This document shows, in pieces, positions 11,276 through 19,517 of a stretch of DNA of 64,000 nt. This stretch comes from Acetobacter nitrogenifigens DSM 23921 = NBRC 105050 (GTDB lineage Bacteria; Pseudomonadota; Alphaproteobacteria; Acetobacterales; Acetobacteraceae), in assembly GCF_000429165.1 (NCBI RefSeq), contig NZ_KE386853.1, positions 137,694 to 201,693 of the forward strand. Reading direction: 5' to 3'. How positions within the stretch are numbered: the first letter of the stretch is position 1; the number at the start of each line of letters is the position of its first letter. The notes below the pieces were generated by a model, which had not been told where the DNA came from, searched no databases, and was given only the letters and a program-made list of their open reading frames with translations. Made by a program: the position numbers and the translations under genes.

Positions 11276-12481
11276 TCAGTCCTCTGAATAGGCCGGGTCG
11301 GAACCCATGGCGCGGATGCGAAGGAGATAGTTCTCGAAGAGGGGAACGGTGAAGGCGACCTCGCCATGGGCGGGGCTGTAGATCATGCCCTTGCCGATCA
11401 GCGCGGTGCGCAGAGGGGCGAGGGCGGCGGTCCGGGCGGCCATCCGTTCGGCGATTTCGCCCGAGCGGTGGGCTCCGGGGCCGAGTTCGGCCATCGCCTG
11501 ACAATACTCCCGCTCGCGCGGGGTCAGGCGTTCGTAGCGCATGCGGAAAAAACCCGCGTCGAGCGAGGTCAGCGACACTTCCGTCGCCACGGCGATGTCG
11601 CCGGGCAGGATCGTGTCGCCATGCGCCACGTTCCAGGCGTGGTAGGCCCATTCCTGGATGAAATAGGGGTAGCCCTGGGTGATGCGGATCACCTCGTCTA
11701 CGGCTGCTTGCGTGAAATCCACACCCTCTCGCTCGGCGGGTGGACGCAGGGCCTCGGCGGTCTCGTCCGGGGACAGGGGGCCGAGAACGGGAAATTCGAA
11801 CAACCGCTCGGCATAAGAACGGGAGCGGCCGGTCATCGCCACGACGTGCGGCAGCCCCGCGCCGAGCAGCACGACAGGCAGTCCCTCACGCATCACGCGG
11901 TGCATCGCCATGATCAGCGCGCCCATGTCGAGCTCGCTGAGGCCCTGTATCTCGTCCACGAACAGGGCGACGCCTGTCTGGCGCGACCGCGCGGCGAGAC
12001 CCAGCGCGGAGATCATGTCCGGAAGATCGGTCTCAAGATCGCCGCTGTCGGCGGTGCCGCGTTCGGGTTCGACGTCCAGTTCGATGGAGAAGCCCATCGG
12101 ATGGTGAATCCGCAGACCCGCCGCGAAGCTTTTGAGAACGCGCAGGCCCCGCTTGACCTGTTCGGTGACGGCGCCCAGCCGATCCAGTTCCAGCATCATC
12201 CGGCGGACATGCGGAGCCAGAAGCTGGCCCAGCGGCTTGTCCTCGCTCGCTTCGATGAAGCAGGTCAGATACCCGGCGCTTTCGGCGAGTTGCTGCGCAC
12301 GGCCAAGAACGACGGTTTTGCCCACGCCGCGCAACCCGGTGGCGATGAAGCCGCGCGCGCTCTTCCCGACAAGGGCGCGCTGCAAAGCGATCCCGGCCTG
12401 CGTGAACAGCTCGTGCCGTCCGGCAAGTTCAGGCGGAGACGCGCCGGCGCCCGGCACGTAAGGGTTGCGGACTGGGTCCAT
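11276..12481 (-). CDS. AAA-type ATPase with winged-helix C-terminus, between carA and carB
   Basis: 401-residue protein of unknown role. Seen: Walker A in TGLRGVGKT (about residues 48-56), Walker B with catalytic Glu in [11 protein letters not shown] (Asp176, Glu177), a sensor-1-like stretch [15 protein letters not shown], a sensor-2-like segment [12 protein letters not shown], and after residue 318 a predicted winged-helix region ([16 protein letters not shown] ... [16 protein letters not shown]) ending in a beta wing. The layout resembles ORC/Cdc6-like or STAND-related ATPases. No signal peptide or membrane segment. It starts 21 bp after the carA stop and ends 5 bp before the carB start, so translation is probably coupled with both. 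No family known to me needs an ATPase for carbamoyl phosphate synthesis. It could be a regulator, a DNA-binding ATPase, or an inserted gene kept by its position. Confidence 0.8.
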   Translation of the reverse strand: MDPVRNPYVPGAGASPPELAGRHELFTQAGIALQRALVGKSARGFIATGLRGVGKTVVLGRAQQLAESAGYLTCFIEASEDKPLGQLLAPHVRRMMLELDRLGAVTEQVKRGLRVLKSFAAGLRIHHPMGFSIELDVEPERGTADSGDLETDLPDMISALGLAARSRQTGVALFVDEIQGLSELDMGALIMAMHRVMREGLPVVLLGAGLPHVVAMTGRSRSYAERLFEFPVLGPLSPDETAEALRPPAEREGVDFTQAAVDEVIRITQGYPYFIQEWAYHAWNVAHGDTILPGDIAVATEVSLTSLDAGFFRMRYERLTPREREYCQAMAELGPGAHRSGEIAERMAARTAALAPLRTALIGKGMIYSPAHGEVAFTVPLFENYLLRIRAMGSDPAYSED

Positions 12482-12502
12482 AGCGTTTGTGGCGGGGCCT
12501 GC

Positions 12503-13927
12503 TTACGCCGCGTTCTTCGCCGCGTGCGCGTCGATCATCGCGACGAAACGCTCGAACAGGTAGAAGCTGTCCGACGGGCCGGGCGAGGCTTCCGGGTGGT
12601 ATTGCACCGAGAACGCGGGAAGCGTCTCGGAGGCGATGCCTTCGTTGGAGCGGTCGAAAAGGCTGACATGCGTCACGCGCACGTCGTTCGGCAGCGATTT
12701 TTCATCCACCGCGAAGCCATGATTCTGGCTGGTGATCTCCACGCGCCCGGTGGACAGGTCCTTCACCGGCTGGTTTGCGCCGCGATGTCCCTGCGCCAGT
12801 TTGTAGGTCTTCGCGCCGAGCGACAGCGCCAGAAGCTGGTGGCCGAGGCAGATCCCGAACACCGGCACGCCCGCATCCAGTACGCCGCGTATCGCAGGGA
12901 CTGCGTATTCCGCAGTCGCCGCCGGGTCTCCGGGGCCATTGGACAGGAAGACGCCTTCGGGCTTGAGCGCCAGAATTTCTTCGGCGGAGGTTGTCGCGGG
13001 AACGACGGTGACGTCGCACCCGACGGTCGCGAGGCAACGCAGGATGTTGCGTTTGGCGCCGTAATCGACGGCGACGACGCGGCGCAGGCGCTCCGGCAGG
13101 GGCTTCGTTGTGGCGGGCCATTCCCACACGCCCTGATCCCATGCGTAGGGTTTGTCGCAGGTGACGGCCTTTGCGAGGTCCATACCCTCCAGCCCCGGCC
13201 ACGCAGCAGCTTCACGTTGGAGCGCGTCTACGTCGAGTTTGCCGTCGACGGCGTGCATCAGCACGGCGGTCTGCGGGCCGCCGTCGCGGATGCGCAGCGT
13301 GATCGCGCGGGTGTCGATGTTGCAGATGCCGGGAACGCCGCGCGCCTTGAGCCACGCGTCGAGATCCTCGGTCGCGCGCCAGCTCGCCGGTTCGGTGAGG
13401 TCCTGCTTCACCACCAGTCCGCGCGCCGAAACCTTCGCGGCCTCGTCATCCAGCGCGTTGACGCCCACATTGCCGATATGGGGGAAGGTGAAGGTAATGA
13501 TCTGTCCGGCGAAGGACGGGTCCGTCAGGGTTTCCTGGTAGCCGGTCATGCTGGTCGAGAAGCACAGTTCGCCCACGGCGGCGGCAGGCGTCGACGCGCC
13601 AAAGGCGGCGCCCCAGAACACCGATCCGTCGGCGAGGACGAGGGCGGCGGTCGCGCCTGCGGGCGCGGTGACGGCTGTGCTGGCGATAGGCTGCATGTCG
13701 GGGGTGCGTCCCTGGGCGTGAGTGACGGAGGAAGGCGTGTCGGCGAGGTCGGGTTGCAGGTCTTCGAGCGCGACGCCTGCGGCCCGAGCCACGGTCGGCC
13801 AGTGTTTCGGCGGAATGGCGCGCGCCTGTCGCCATTTACGCACGGCCTCCGTGCCCACGCCGGTCAGTTCAGCCGTTTTTTCCGGCCCGCCAAGGCGTTC
13901 GATGATGCTATCTACTGAAAGCCGCAT
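12503..13927 (-). CDS. carA: Carbamoyl-phosphate synthase small subunit with N-terminal helix-turn-helix extension
   Basis: Glutaminase subunit that passes ammonia to CarB. Residues about 93-474 are a normal CarA: N-terminal domain with TGYQETLTDPSFAGQI, then the class I glutamine amidotransferase domain with the nucleophile cysteine in FGICLGHQLLALSLG and the His/Glu pair in QYHPEASPGP. Residues 1-57 are an extra domain (LSVDSIIERLGGPEKTAEL, GTEAVRKWRQARAIPPKHW) that reads as a Cro-like helix-turn-helix, joined by a polar linker of about 35 residues. I recall an NCBI domain model (carph-isopro) for such extensions but cannot check it here. The ATG at 13927 follows AGAGGGA at good spacing, which supports including the extension; a plain CarA would start near residue 90. 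First gene of the carA-ATPase-carB unit. Confidence 0.93.
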   Translation of the reverse strand: MRLSVDSIIERLGGPEKTAELTGVGTEAVRKWRQARAIPPKHWPTVARAAGVALEDLQPDLADTPSSVTHAQGRTPDMQPIASTAVTAPAGATAALVLADGSVFWGAAFGASTPAAAVGELCFSTSMTGYQETLTDPSFAGQIITFTFPHIGNVGVNALDDEAAKVSARGLVVKQDLTEPASWRATEDLDAWLKARGVPGICNIDTRAITLRIRDGGPQTAVLMHAVDGKLDVDALQREAAAWPGLEGMDLAKAVTCDKPYAWDQGVWEWPATTKPLPERLRRVVAVDYGAKRNILRCLATVGCDVTVVPATTSAEEILALKPEGVFLSNGPGDPAATAEYAVPAIRGVLDAGVPVFGICLGHQLLALSLGAKTYKLAQGHRGANQPVKDLSTGRVEITSQNHGFAVDEKSLPNDVRVTHVSLFDRSNEGIASETLPAFSVQYHPEASPGPSDSFYLFERFVAMIDAHAAKNAA

Positions 13928-13975
13928 GTTCGCGTGTCCCTCTGCCGCTCTGCCTCCTATCAGGCTGGGATAGCG

Positions 13976-14033
13976 TTGGGAAGAAAATTCCCACATGCTC
14001 GTCACTCGGCGGTGTGGGAAAAAAATTCTTCCA
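13976..14033 (-). promoter_or_regulatory. Nested inverted repeat in the carA leader
   Basis: About 50-105 bp upstream of the carA start. Inner arms TTCCCACA (13988-13995) and TGTGGGAA (14013-14020) are perfect complements over 8 bp with a 17-nt spacer. Outer arms TTGGGAAGAA (13976-13985) and TTCTTCCA (14026-14033) also pair with one extra G, and A/T runs lie between the inner and outer arms. Each side is also a partial palindrome by itself (GGGAA-5-TTCCC on the left). It could be an operator for a dimeric repressor or a leader hairpin controlling carA. Confidence 0.55.
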
Positions 14034-14194
14034 GGCGGCGCCTGATGGGTGCGCCAGCGGCCGGTATCGGCCGAATTGTCGGTGCGAACCATGTTGGGGG
14101 AACGGCCTCGCTGGACATTCTTCTGTGGCCCGGAGACGTCCTGTCGGGCATGACGTGCGGATTGTGACCATTTTGCCGATCTGGAGTTGACCTG

Positions 14195-14665
14195 ATGACT
14201 GAATCCCTACCGCTTCGCGCCCGGCTGACCGCTGACGTCAAGGAAGCGATGAAGGCCGGGGAGAAGGAGCGCCTCGCGACCCTTCGGCTGATCGGCGCAC
14301 GCCTGAAAGACGCCGACATCGCAGCGCGTCCTGAGGGCAATGGCGACATCAGCGACGACAAGATCGTCGCTCTTCTGCGTGGCATGGTGAAATCTCGCGA
14401 CGAGTCGGCCGCAATGTATCGCGACGGCGGGCGTCCGGAACTGGCTGCCAAGGAAGAGGGCGAGATCGCGGTGATTCGTGGTTACCTTCCGCCGGAAATG
14501 GACGATGCCGCGCTAACGGCGGCAATCGCAGAAGCGGTCAATGCGACCGGGGCCACGACCATGAAGGACATGGGGAAGGTCATGGGCGCGCTGAAGGCGA
14601 AATTCGGCGCCAATCTCGACCTCGGTCGGGCCAACGCCGTGGTCAAGTCGACGCTGGGCGGCTGA
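14195..14665 (+). CDS. GatB/YqeY domain protein
   Basis: 156-residue cytosolic helical protein of the YqeY family, related to the tail domain of the amidotransferase subunit GatB; its own role is not established. Seen: LRARLTADVKEAMKAGEKERLATLRLIGARLKD at the start (characteristic KAGDKxRLxTLR pattern), the middle ESAAMYRDGGRPELAAKEEGEIAVIRGYLPPEMDD, and the C-terminal tail with MKDMGKVMGALKAKFGANLDLGRANAVVKSTL. The ATG follows TCTGGAGTTGACCTG. Its position just upstream of dnaG-rpoD is a common order in alphaproteobacteria. Divergent from carA. Confidence 0.9.
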   Translation: MTESLPLRARLTADVKEAMKAGEKERLATLRLIGARLKDADIAARPEGNGDISDDKIVALLRGMVKSRDESAAMYRDGGRPELAAKEEGEIAVIRGYLPPEMDDAALTAAIAEAVNATGATTMKDMGKVMGALKAKFGANLDLGRANAVVKSTLGG

Positions 14666-14783
14666 AGGCGCGCATGTCGGGACCAGCGATCACAGGCGTG
14701 GGTTCTGCAGGCCTCTTCGGGGGCTGCTATGCTGCGCGTGCGAGCGCCAATGACGGGTCGCCTCGGGTATGTGACGTGACGCC

Positions 14784-16682
14784 GTGAGTCTCGACCCCGC
14801 CTTTCTCGACGAACTGCGCGCCCGGACGCCGATCGCAGCCCTGATCGGGCGGCGGGTGAAGCTCGCGCGCTCAGGTCGCAACTGGAAGGGGTGTTGCCCT
14901 TTCCACGGCGAGAAGACGCCGTCCTTCTACGTTTATGACGATCATTTCCACTGCTTCGGGTGCGGCGCGCATGGCGACGCCATTTCGTTCGTCATGCAGA
15001 TGGAGGGAAAATCTTTCCCGGAAGCGGTCGAGAGTCTGGCGGGCGAGGCGGCGCTGGAGGTGCCGAAGGCCAGTCCTCGCGCCCGTGAGGAAGCCGCGCG
15101 CGCGCGTTCATTGGGCGATGTGCTTGAAGCGACGCAGCGGATCTGGAGCCGCGATCTGTACGAACCGACCGGGCGGGCCGGGCTCGACTACCTGCGTGGC
15201 CGTGGCCTGACTGCCGAGACCATCGCCGCTTTTGGGTTGGGTTGGGCGACGGATCGACGCGGGGCGCTGGTCGACGCGTTGCGGCCGCTCGGGATCACCT
15301 CGGATGCGATGGCCGAGGCCGGGTTGATGCGCCTGGACGAGGACGGACGCCCGAAGGGCGAGTTGTTCTGGGGGCGCGTCACGTTTCCGATCCGCGACCG
15401 GCGGGGAGACCTTGTCTCGTTCGGAGGGCGGATACTCGGCGACGGTCAGCCGAAATACCTCAACGGCCCGGAGACGGCGCTGTTCTCCAAGCGTCGCCTG
15501 CTCTTCGGTCTCGATCGCGCCCGCGCAGCGATCCGCGCGCCGCGTCCGAAAGGCGCTGCCTCGGTCGAGGCGGTGGTCGTTGAGGGTTACATGGACGTGA
15601 TCGCCTTGCATCAGGCGGGCTTTACCGGCGCGGTGGCCCCGCTCGGCACGGCGCTGACGTCGGAGCAGCTTGAAGTGCTCTGGCAGGTCGCTCCTGCGCC
15701 CATTCTATGTTTCGACGGCGACGCCGCGGGGCGGCGGGCGGCCATCCGCGCGGCCGAAACAGCGATGCCCCTGTTGAGCGCCGAGCGTGGACTCCGCTTC
15801 TGCGTCCTGCCGGACGGGGAGGATCCGGACAGCCTGATCCGCAATCGCGGCAGGGAGGCGGTCGTGGCGATGTTTGCCGGAGCCAGTCCGCTGTCGGAGA
15901 TGCTGTTCGAGCTTCTGGCCGAAGGCACGCCCGCCAACGCCACGCCGGAGCAGCGCGCTGCGCTGCGCGCGCGGCTGATCGAGACCGCCGCGAAGATCCC
16001 GGACAAGGGGCTGGCGTCGGAATACCGGGCCACATTGCTGGATCGGTTTTTCGCCACGTATCGGGGGCGGCGTGGCGGCGCGGGGCTTTCCGGCAATCGG
16101 CGCAAGGGCGATCGCGGCGGTTCATGGAATGGCCGCGACCCTGGCCTCGTCGATATTCCTCCGCCGCCAGCCGGGGCGGGAGGCCCGAGCGGCGTTGATG
16201 CGCGGTTGGGGATGCTTGCGGTCATAGCAATGCGTCATCCCGAATTGATCTCGGGCGTGGAGGACGCGTGGTGCAGGCTGGATCTGCCGCCGGATCAGGC
16301 TGAGTTGCGTGAGGCGCTGCTCGACTATGCGTCGTCCGGCGATCTCTCGGGGCAGGGAGGCGTCGGCGATGGCGCGCTGGAAGAGCGGGTTTTGAGCGCT
16401 CTGGCGTCGCGTGGCCTGCGTGAGCGGGCGGAAGCGTTGATTCGTAATTCCTGTCTGCCGCGTCCCGGCGCGACCTTTGGGGATGGGCTGACCGATGTGG
16501 CGCCGGAGGTGCGTTGGTGGCACTTTTACGCCAGCGTCAATCGTCAGCGCTTTGAGGCGGAGATCGCACAGGATACGCAGAGCTGGATTGACGGCGGCCT
16601 CGACCCGATCGTTTGGGACAGGCTCAAGTCGAGGCTCGAGGCGCAGGCCTCCCTTCGCGTGCTGGAAGACGGTTCGTTCTGA
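14784..16682 (+). CDS. dnaG: DNA primase
   Basis: Synthesises RNA primers on the lagging strand with the replicative helicase. 632 residues with a GTG start (MSLDPAFLDELRARTPI). Domains in order: N-terminal CHC2 zinc finger (Cys38, His41 in CPFHGEKTPSF, Cys57 and Cys60 in HCFGCGAHG), the catalytic core with YLRGRGLTAETIAAFGLGWA and FPIRDRRGDLVSFGGR, a TOPRIM segment (VVVEGYMDVIALHQAGF, then CFDGDAAGRRAA), and a C-terminal helicase-binding region (from about residue 470) with a Gly/Arg-rich linker before it. The ribosome binding site is weak. Located between yqeY and rpoD, the usual macromolecular-synthesis arrangement. Confidence 0.96.
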   Translation: MSLDPAFLDELRARTPIAALIGRRVKLARSGRNWKGCCPFHGEKTPSFYVYDDHFHCFGCGAHGDAISFVMQMEGKSFPEAVESLAGEAALEVPKASPRAREEAARARSLGDVLEATQRIWSRDLYEPTGRAGLDYLRGRGLTAETIAAFGLGWATDRRGALVDALRPLGITSDAMAEAGLMRLDEDGRPKGELFWGRVTFPIRDRRGDLVSFGGRILGDGQPKYLNGPETALFSKRRLLFGLDRARAAIRAPRPKGAASVEAVVVEGYMDVIALHQAGFTGAVAPLGTALTSEQLEVLWQVAPAPILCFDGDAAGRRAAIRAAETAMPLLSAERGLRFCVLPDGEDPDSLIRNRGREAVVAMFAGASPLSEMLFELLAEGTPANATPEQRAALRARLIETAAKIPDKGLASEYRATLLDRFFATYRGRRGGAGLSGNRRKGDRGGSWNGRDPGLVDIPPPPAGAGGPSGVDARLGMLAVIAMRHPELISGVEDAWCRLDLPPDQAELREALLDYASSGDLSGQGGVGDGALEERVLSALASRGLRERAEALIRNSCLPRPGATFGDGLTDVAPEVRWWHFYASVNRQRFEAEIAQDTQSWIDGGLDPIVWDRLKSRLEAQASLRVLEDGSF

Positions 16683-16871
16683 AGCGCTGGCGCCAAGTGA
16701 ACTGAACGTTTCGGCCAGTGGTGCGTAATTGTCTGACAGCGGTGATCCGCGCGCCGGAGGCCTTGACTTCCGCCCGTGGATCGACCACCTCCACGCTGCC
16801 TCTTTATTATTGATTGTTCAGCCATCCTGCTCCGGAGCGCGACCGGGGCGGATGAAGGAGAGAACTCAGGA

Positions 16872-18842
16872 ATGGCCACGAAGACTGCGTCCGCCGCCAC
16901 TACGACATCCGGGGAGCAGGATGGCGACAATTCGCTTCTCGACACGCAGTCCGGCGCCGTCAAGAGACTGATCGCGAAGGGCCGCGAGCGCGGTTACATC
17001 ACTTTTGACGAGCTGAACGCCGTTCTGCCGCAGGATCAGATGTCTTCCGAGCAGATCGAGGACGTCATGGCCGTGCTGTCGGAAATGGGCATCCAGGTCG
17101 TCGAGAACGAGGACAACGAGGAAGCCGAACAATCGGACGAGGCCAAGGAAGAGGCGGAGTCCGAAGCTGAGGCGGAGTCCGAGAGCGAGGAAAGCCCGTC
17201 CGGCAACGTAAACGCGGAGAACCTCGGGCGCACCGACGATCCGGTGCGTATGTATCTGCGCGAGATGGGCTCCGTGGAGTTGCTTTCGCGTGAGGGCGAA
17301 ATCGCCATCGCGAAGCGCATCGAGGCTGGTCGCGACGAGATGATCGGCGGTCTCTGCGAGAGCCCGCTGACATTCCGCGCCATCATCTCCTGGCATGAGC
17401 GTCTCAAGGTCGGCGACATGCTTCTGCGCGATATCGTCGATCTGGAAGCGATGCAGGCCGGGGCCAACGGTCCCGAAGGCGTCCCCGGAGAAGAAGGAGC
17501 GGGTGAAGAAGAAGAGGTCGAGGAGACCGAAGAGGCTGAAGACGTCGACAATGCCGAAGGCGAAGGCAGCGGCCTGTCGTTGTCTGCGCTTGAAGAGAAG
17601 CTGAAGCCCGAAATTCTTCTTCAGTTCGATGAGATCGAGCCGCTTTATCTCAAGCTGCAGAAAATGCAGGACAAGCGACTTGAGGCGCTTGTCACCGGCG
17701 GAGAGAGTTCGGAGAAATCGGAGCAGGCCTATCTGGAGCTTCGCGCAGAACTGGTGGCGAAGGTTGAGCAGGTACATCTGCACAACAATCGGATCGAAGA
17801 GCTTGTGCTTCAGCTCAAGGAGCTGTTCCGCAGCCTCAACGTTCTGGAAGGGCGCATGCTGCGTCTTGCCGAGAGCTGCAAAGTGTCGCGCGACGACTTC
17901 CTGCTGAAATATCGCTCGCATGAGATCGATCCGAACTGGATGGAGATGATCGCGACGCTGCCTGCGAAGAGCTGGAAAAACCTGGTCCTGAAGCACAGCG
18001 AGACCCTTGCCGACCTTCGGTCGCAGGTCGCGGAACTGGCGCAGGATACCGGTCTGTCGGTCAGCGAATTTCGCCGCGTTTACGCCACGGTCGCTCGTGG
18101 CGAGCGTGATTCCGCGCGCGCCAAGAAAGAGATGATCGAGGCCAACCTGCGCCTCGTGATCTCGATTGCGAAAAAATACACCAACCGTGGCCTGCAATTC
18201 CTCGACCTGATTCAGGAAGGCAATATCGGCCTGATGAAGGCGGTGGATAAATTCGAATATCGCCGCGGCTATAAGTTCTCGACCTATGCGACCTGGTGGA
18301 TCAGGCAGGCGATTACCCGCTCTATCGCCGATCAGGCGCGTACGATCCGTATTCCGGTGCACATGATCGAAACGATCAACAAGCTGGTGCGGACGTCTCG
18401 TCAGATGCTGCACGAGATCGGGCGCGAACCGGCTCCGGAAGAGCTTGCCGAGAAGCTCGGCATGCCGCTGGAGAAGGTCCGCAAGGTGCTGAAGATCGCC
18501 AAGGAGCCGATTTCTCTCGAAACGCCGATCGGCGACGAGGAAGACAGTCACCTTGGCGATTTCATCGAGGACAAGACGGCGGTCATTCCGCTCGACGCCG
18601 CGATCCAGACCAACCTGCGCGAAGCCACGACCCGTGTGCTGGCGTCGCTGACGCCGCGCGAGGAGCGTGTCCTGCGTATGCGTTTCGGCATCGGCATGAA
18701 CACCGACCACACGCTTGAGGAAGTCGGACAGCAGTTCAACGTCACCCGCGAACGTATCCGTCAGATCGAGGCGAAGGCGCTTCGCAAGCTCAAGCACCCG
18801 AGCCGCAGCCGCAAGCTTCGGTCGTTCCTCGACGACAACTGA
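16872..18842 (+). CDS. rpoD: RNA polymerase primary sigma factor RpoD
   Basis: Main sigma-70, directing transcription of housekeeping genes. 656 residues from the ATG at 16872, which follows GAAGGAGAGAACTC. Region 1.1 is near residues 25-75 ([21 protein letters not shown]), region 1.2 at [21 protein letters not shown], then a long non-conserved region, region 2 with [20 protein letters not shown] and [17 protein letters not shown], region 3 with [14 protein letters not shown], and region 4 with the helix-turn-helix [20 protein letters not shown]. Two strongly acidic tracts stand out: residues about 80-112 (Glu/Ser/Ala) and about 205-232 (Glu/Val/Gly) inside the non-conserved region. A GNAT gene starts 5 bp after the stop. 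Confidence 0.98.
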   Translation: MATKTASAATTTSGEQDGDNSLLDTQSGAVKRLIAKGRERGYITFDELNAVLPQDQMSSEQIEDVMAVLSEMGIQVVENEDNEEAEQSDEAKEEAESEAEAESESEESPSGNVNAENLGRTDDPVRMYLREMGSVELLSREGEIAIAKRIEAGRDEMIGGLCESPLTFRAIISWHERLKVGDMLLRDIVDLEAMQAGANGPEGVPGEEGAGEEEEVEETEEAEDVDNAEGEGSGLSLSALEEKLKPEILLQFDEIEPLYLKLQKMQDKRLEALVTGGESSEKSEQAYLELRAELVAKVEQVHLHNNRIEELVLQLKELFRSLNVLEGRMLRLAESCKVSRDDFLLKYRSHEIDPNWMEMIATLPAKSWKNLVLKHSETLADLRSQVAELAQDTGLSVSEFRRVYATVARGERDSARAKKEMIEANLRLVISIAKKYTNRGLQFLDLIQEGNIGLMKAVDKFEYRRGYKFSTYATWWIRQAITRSIADQARTIRIPVHMIETINKLVRTSRQMLHEIGREPAPEELAEKLGMPLEKVRKVLKIAKEPISLETPIGDEEDSHLGDFIEDKTAVIPLDAAIQTNLREATTRVLASLTPREERVLRMRFGIGMNTDHTLEEVGQQFNVTRERIRQIEAKALRKLKHPSRSRKLRSFLDDN

Positions 18843-18847
18843 TCGCG

Positions 18848-19405
18848 ATGGAGCCCACCACGCGGGCGGTTGTTGACGTCACCTTCATGGAGATGTCGAG
18901 ACCGCCGGAGGGGCCTGCTCGGCCGTTGCCGCCAGGATGGTCGATTGATCGCGACGTGCGCCCTTCAGTCGCGTTCTACCGTGAACTCTATGACCGCGTC
19001 GGCCGGGACTATTGCTGGTGGATGCGGCAGGTCATGCCGGACGCGGAACTTGCGGATGTTCTGGCCGAGCCGGGGCGCAGCGTCTCAGTTCTGCTGGAAA
19101 ATAGCCGCGTGCGTGGCTTCTTCGAATTGGAAGTGCCGCAGGAAGGCCTCGTCAATCTCGGTTATTTCGGTCTTTATCCCGAAGCCGTGGGGAAGGGCGT
19201 GGGAACGGCGTTCCTGCGTGCGGCCGTAGACGCGGCATGGGCTTTGAAGCCGCGGTCCGTGCGGGTAAATACCTGTTCAGCCGACCATCCGCGGGCCCTG
19301 CCTGCATATCGGAAGGCAGGCTTCCATGTGCATTACGTGGTGCGCGAAGTCTGGGATATTCCTGACAGGTTGGGCTTGCAGGTGCCGGAGGCATTGCGAG
19401 GCTAG
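18848..19405 (+). CDS. GNAT family N-acetyltransferase
   Basis: 185-residue cytosolic protein. The acetyl-CoA binding motif A is visible as LYPEAVGKGVGTAFLRAAVDAAW, where the R/Q-x-x-G-x-G/A signature is VGKGVG, followed by a strand (SVRVNTCSADHPRALPAYRKAGF) typical of motif B. Substrate cannot be told. The ATG lies 5 bp after the rpoD stop, so it is probably translated from the rpoD message. Two further methionines near the N-terminus (MEMSRPP at residue 14) offer later starts; the first 20 residues are not part of the fold. The final residues (WDIPDRLGLQVPEAL) are a short tail. Confidence 0.85.
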   Translation: MEPTTRAVVDVTFMEMSRPPEGPARPLPPGWSIDRDVRPSVAFYRELYDRVGRDYCWWMRQVMPDAELADVLAEPGRSVSVLLENSRVRGFFELEVPQEGLVNLGYFGLYPEAVGKGVGTAFLRAAVDAAWALKPRSVRVNTCSADHPRALPAYRKAGFHVHYVVREVWDIPDRLGLQVPEALRG

Positions 19406-19517
19406 AGCCTAAAATGAGGTCGTGCTGCTCCACAACATACCGTCAACTACCACCAGCAATTCTGTGTTTGCGTATTCTGGCGGCGATGGTCGGGGCCGGT
19501 GAGAGAGGAATGCGAGT

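Noticed and set aside
14045..14070. GC-rich inverted repeat (CGGCCGGTATCGGCCG) as a terminator between carA and yqeY
   Set aside because: The two genes are divergent, so no transcript should end here, and there is no T run.
16866..18797. 643-codon minus-strand frame opposite rpoD
   Set aside because: Complete overlap with a confidently assigned sigma factor; the composition is that of an antisense reading.
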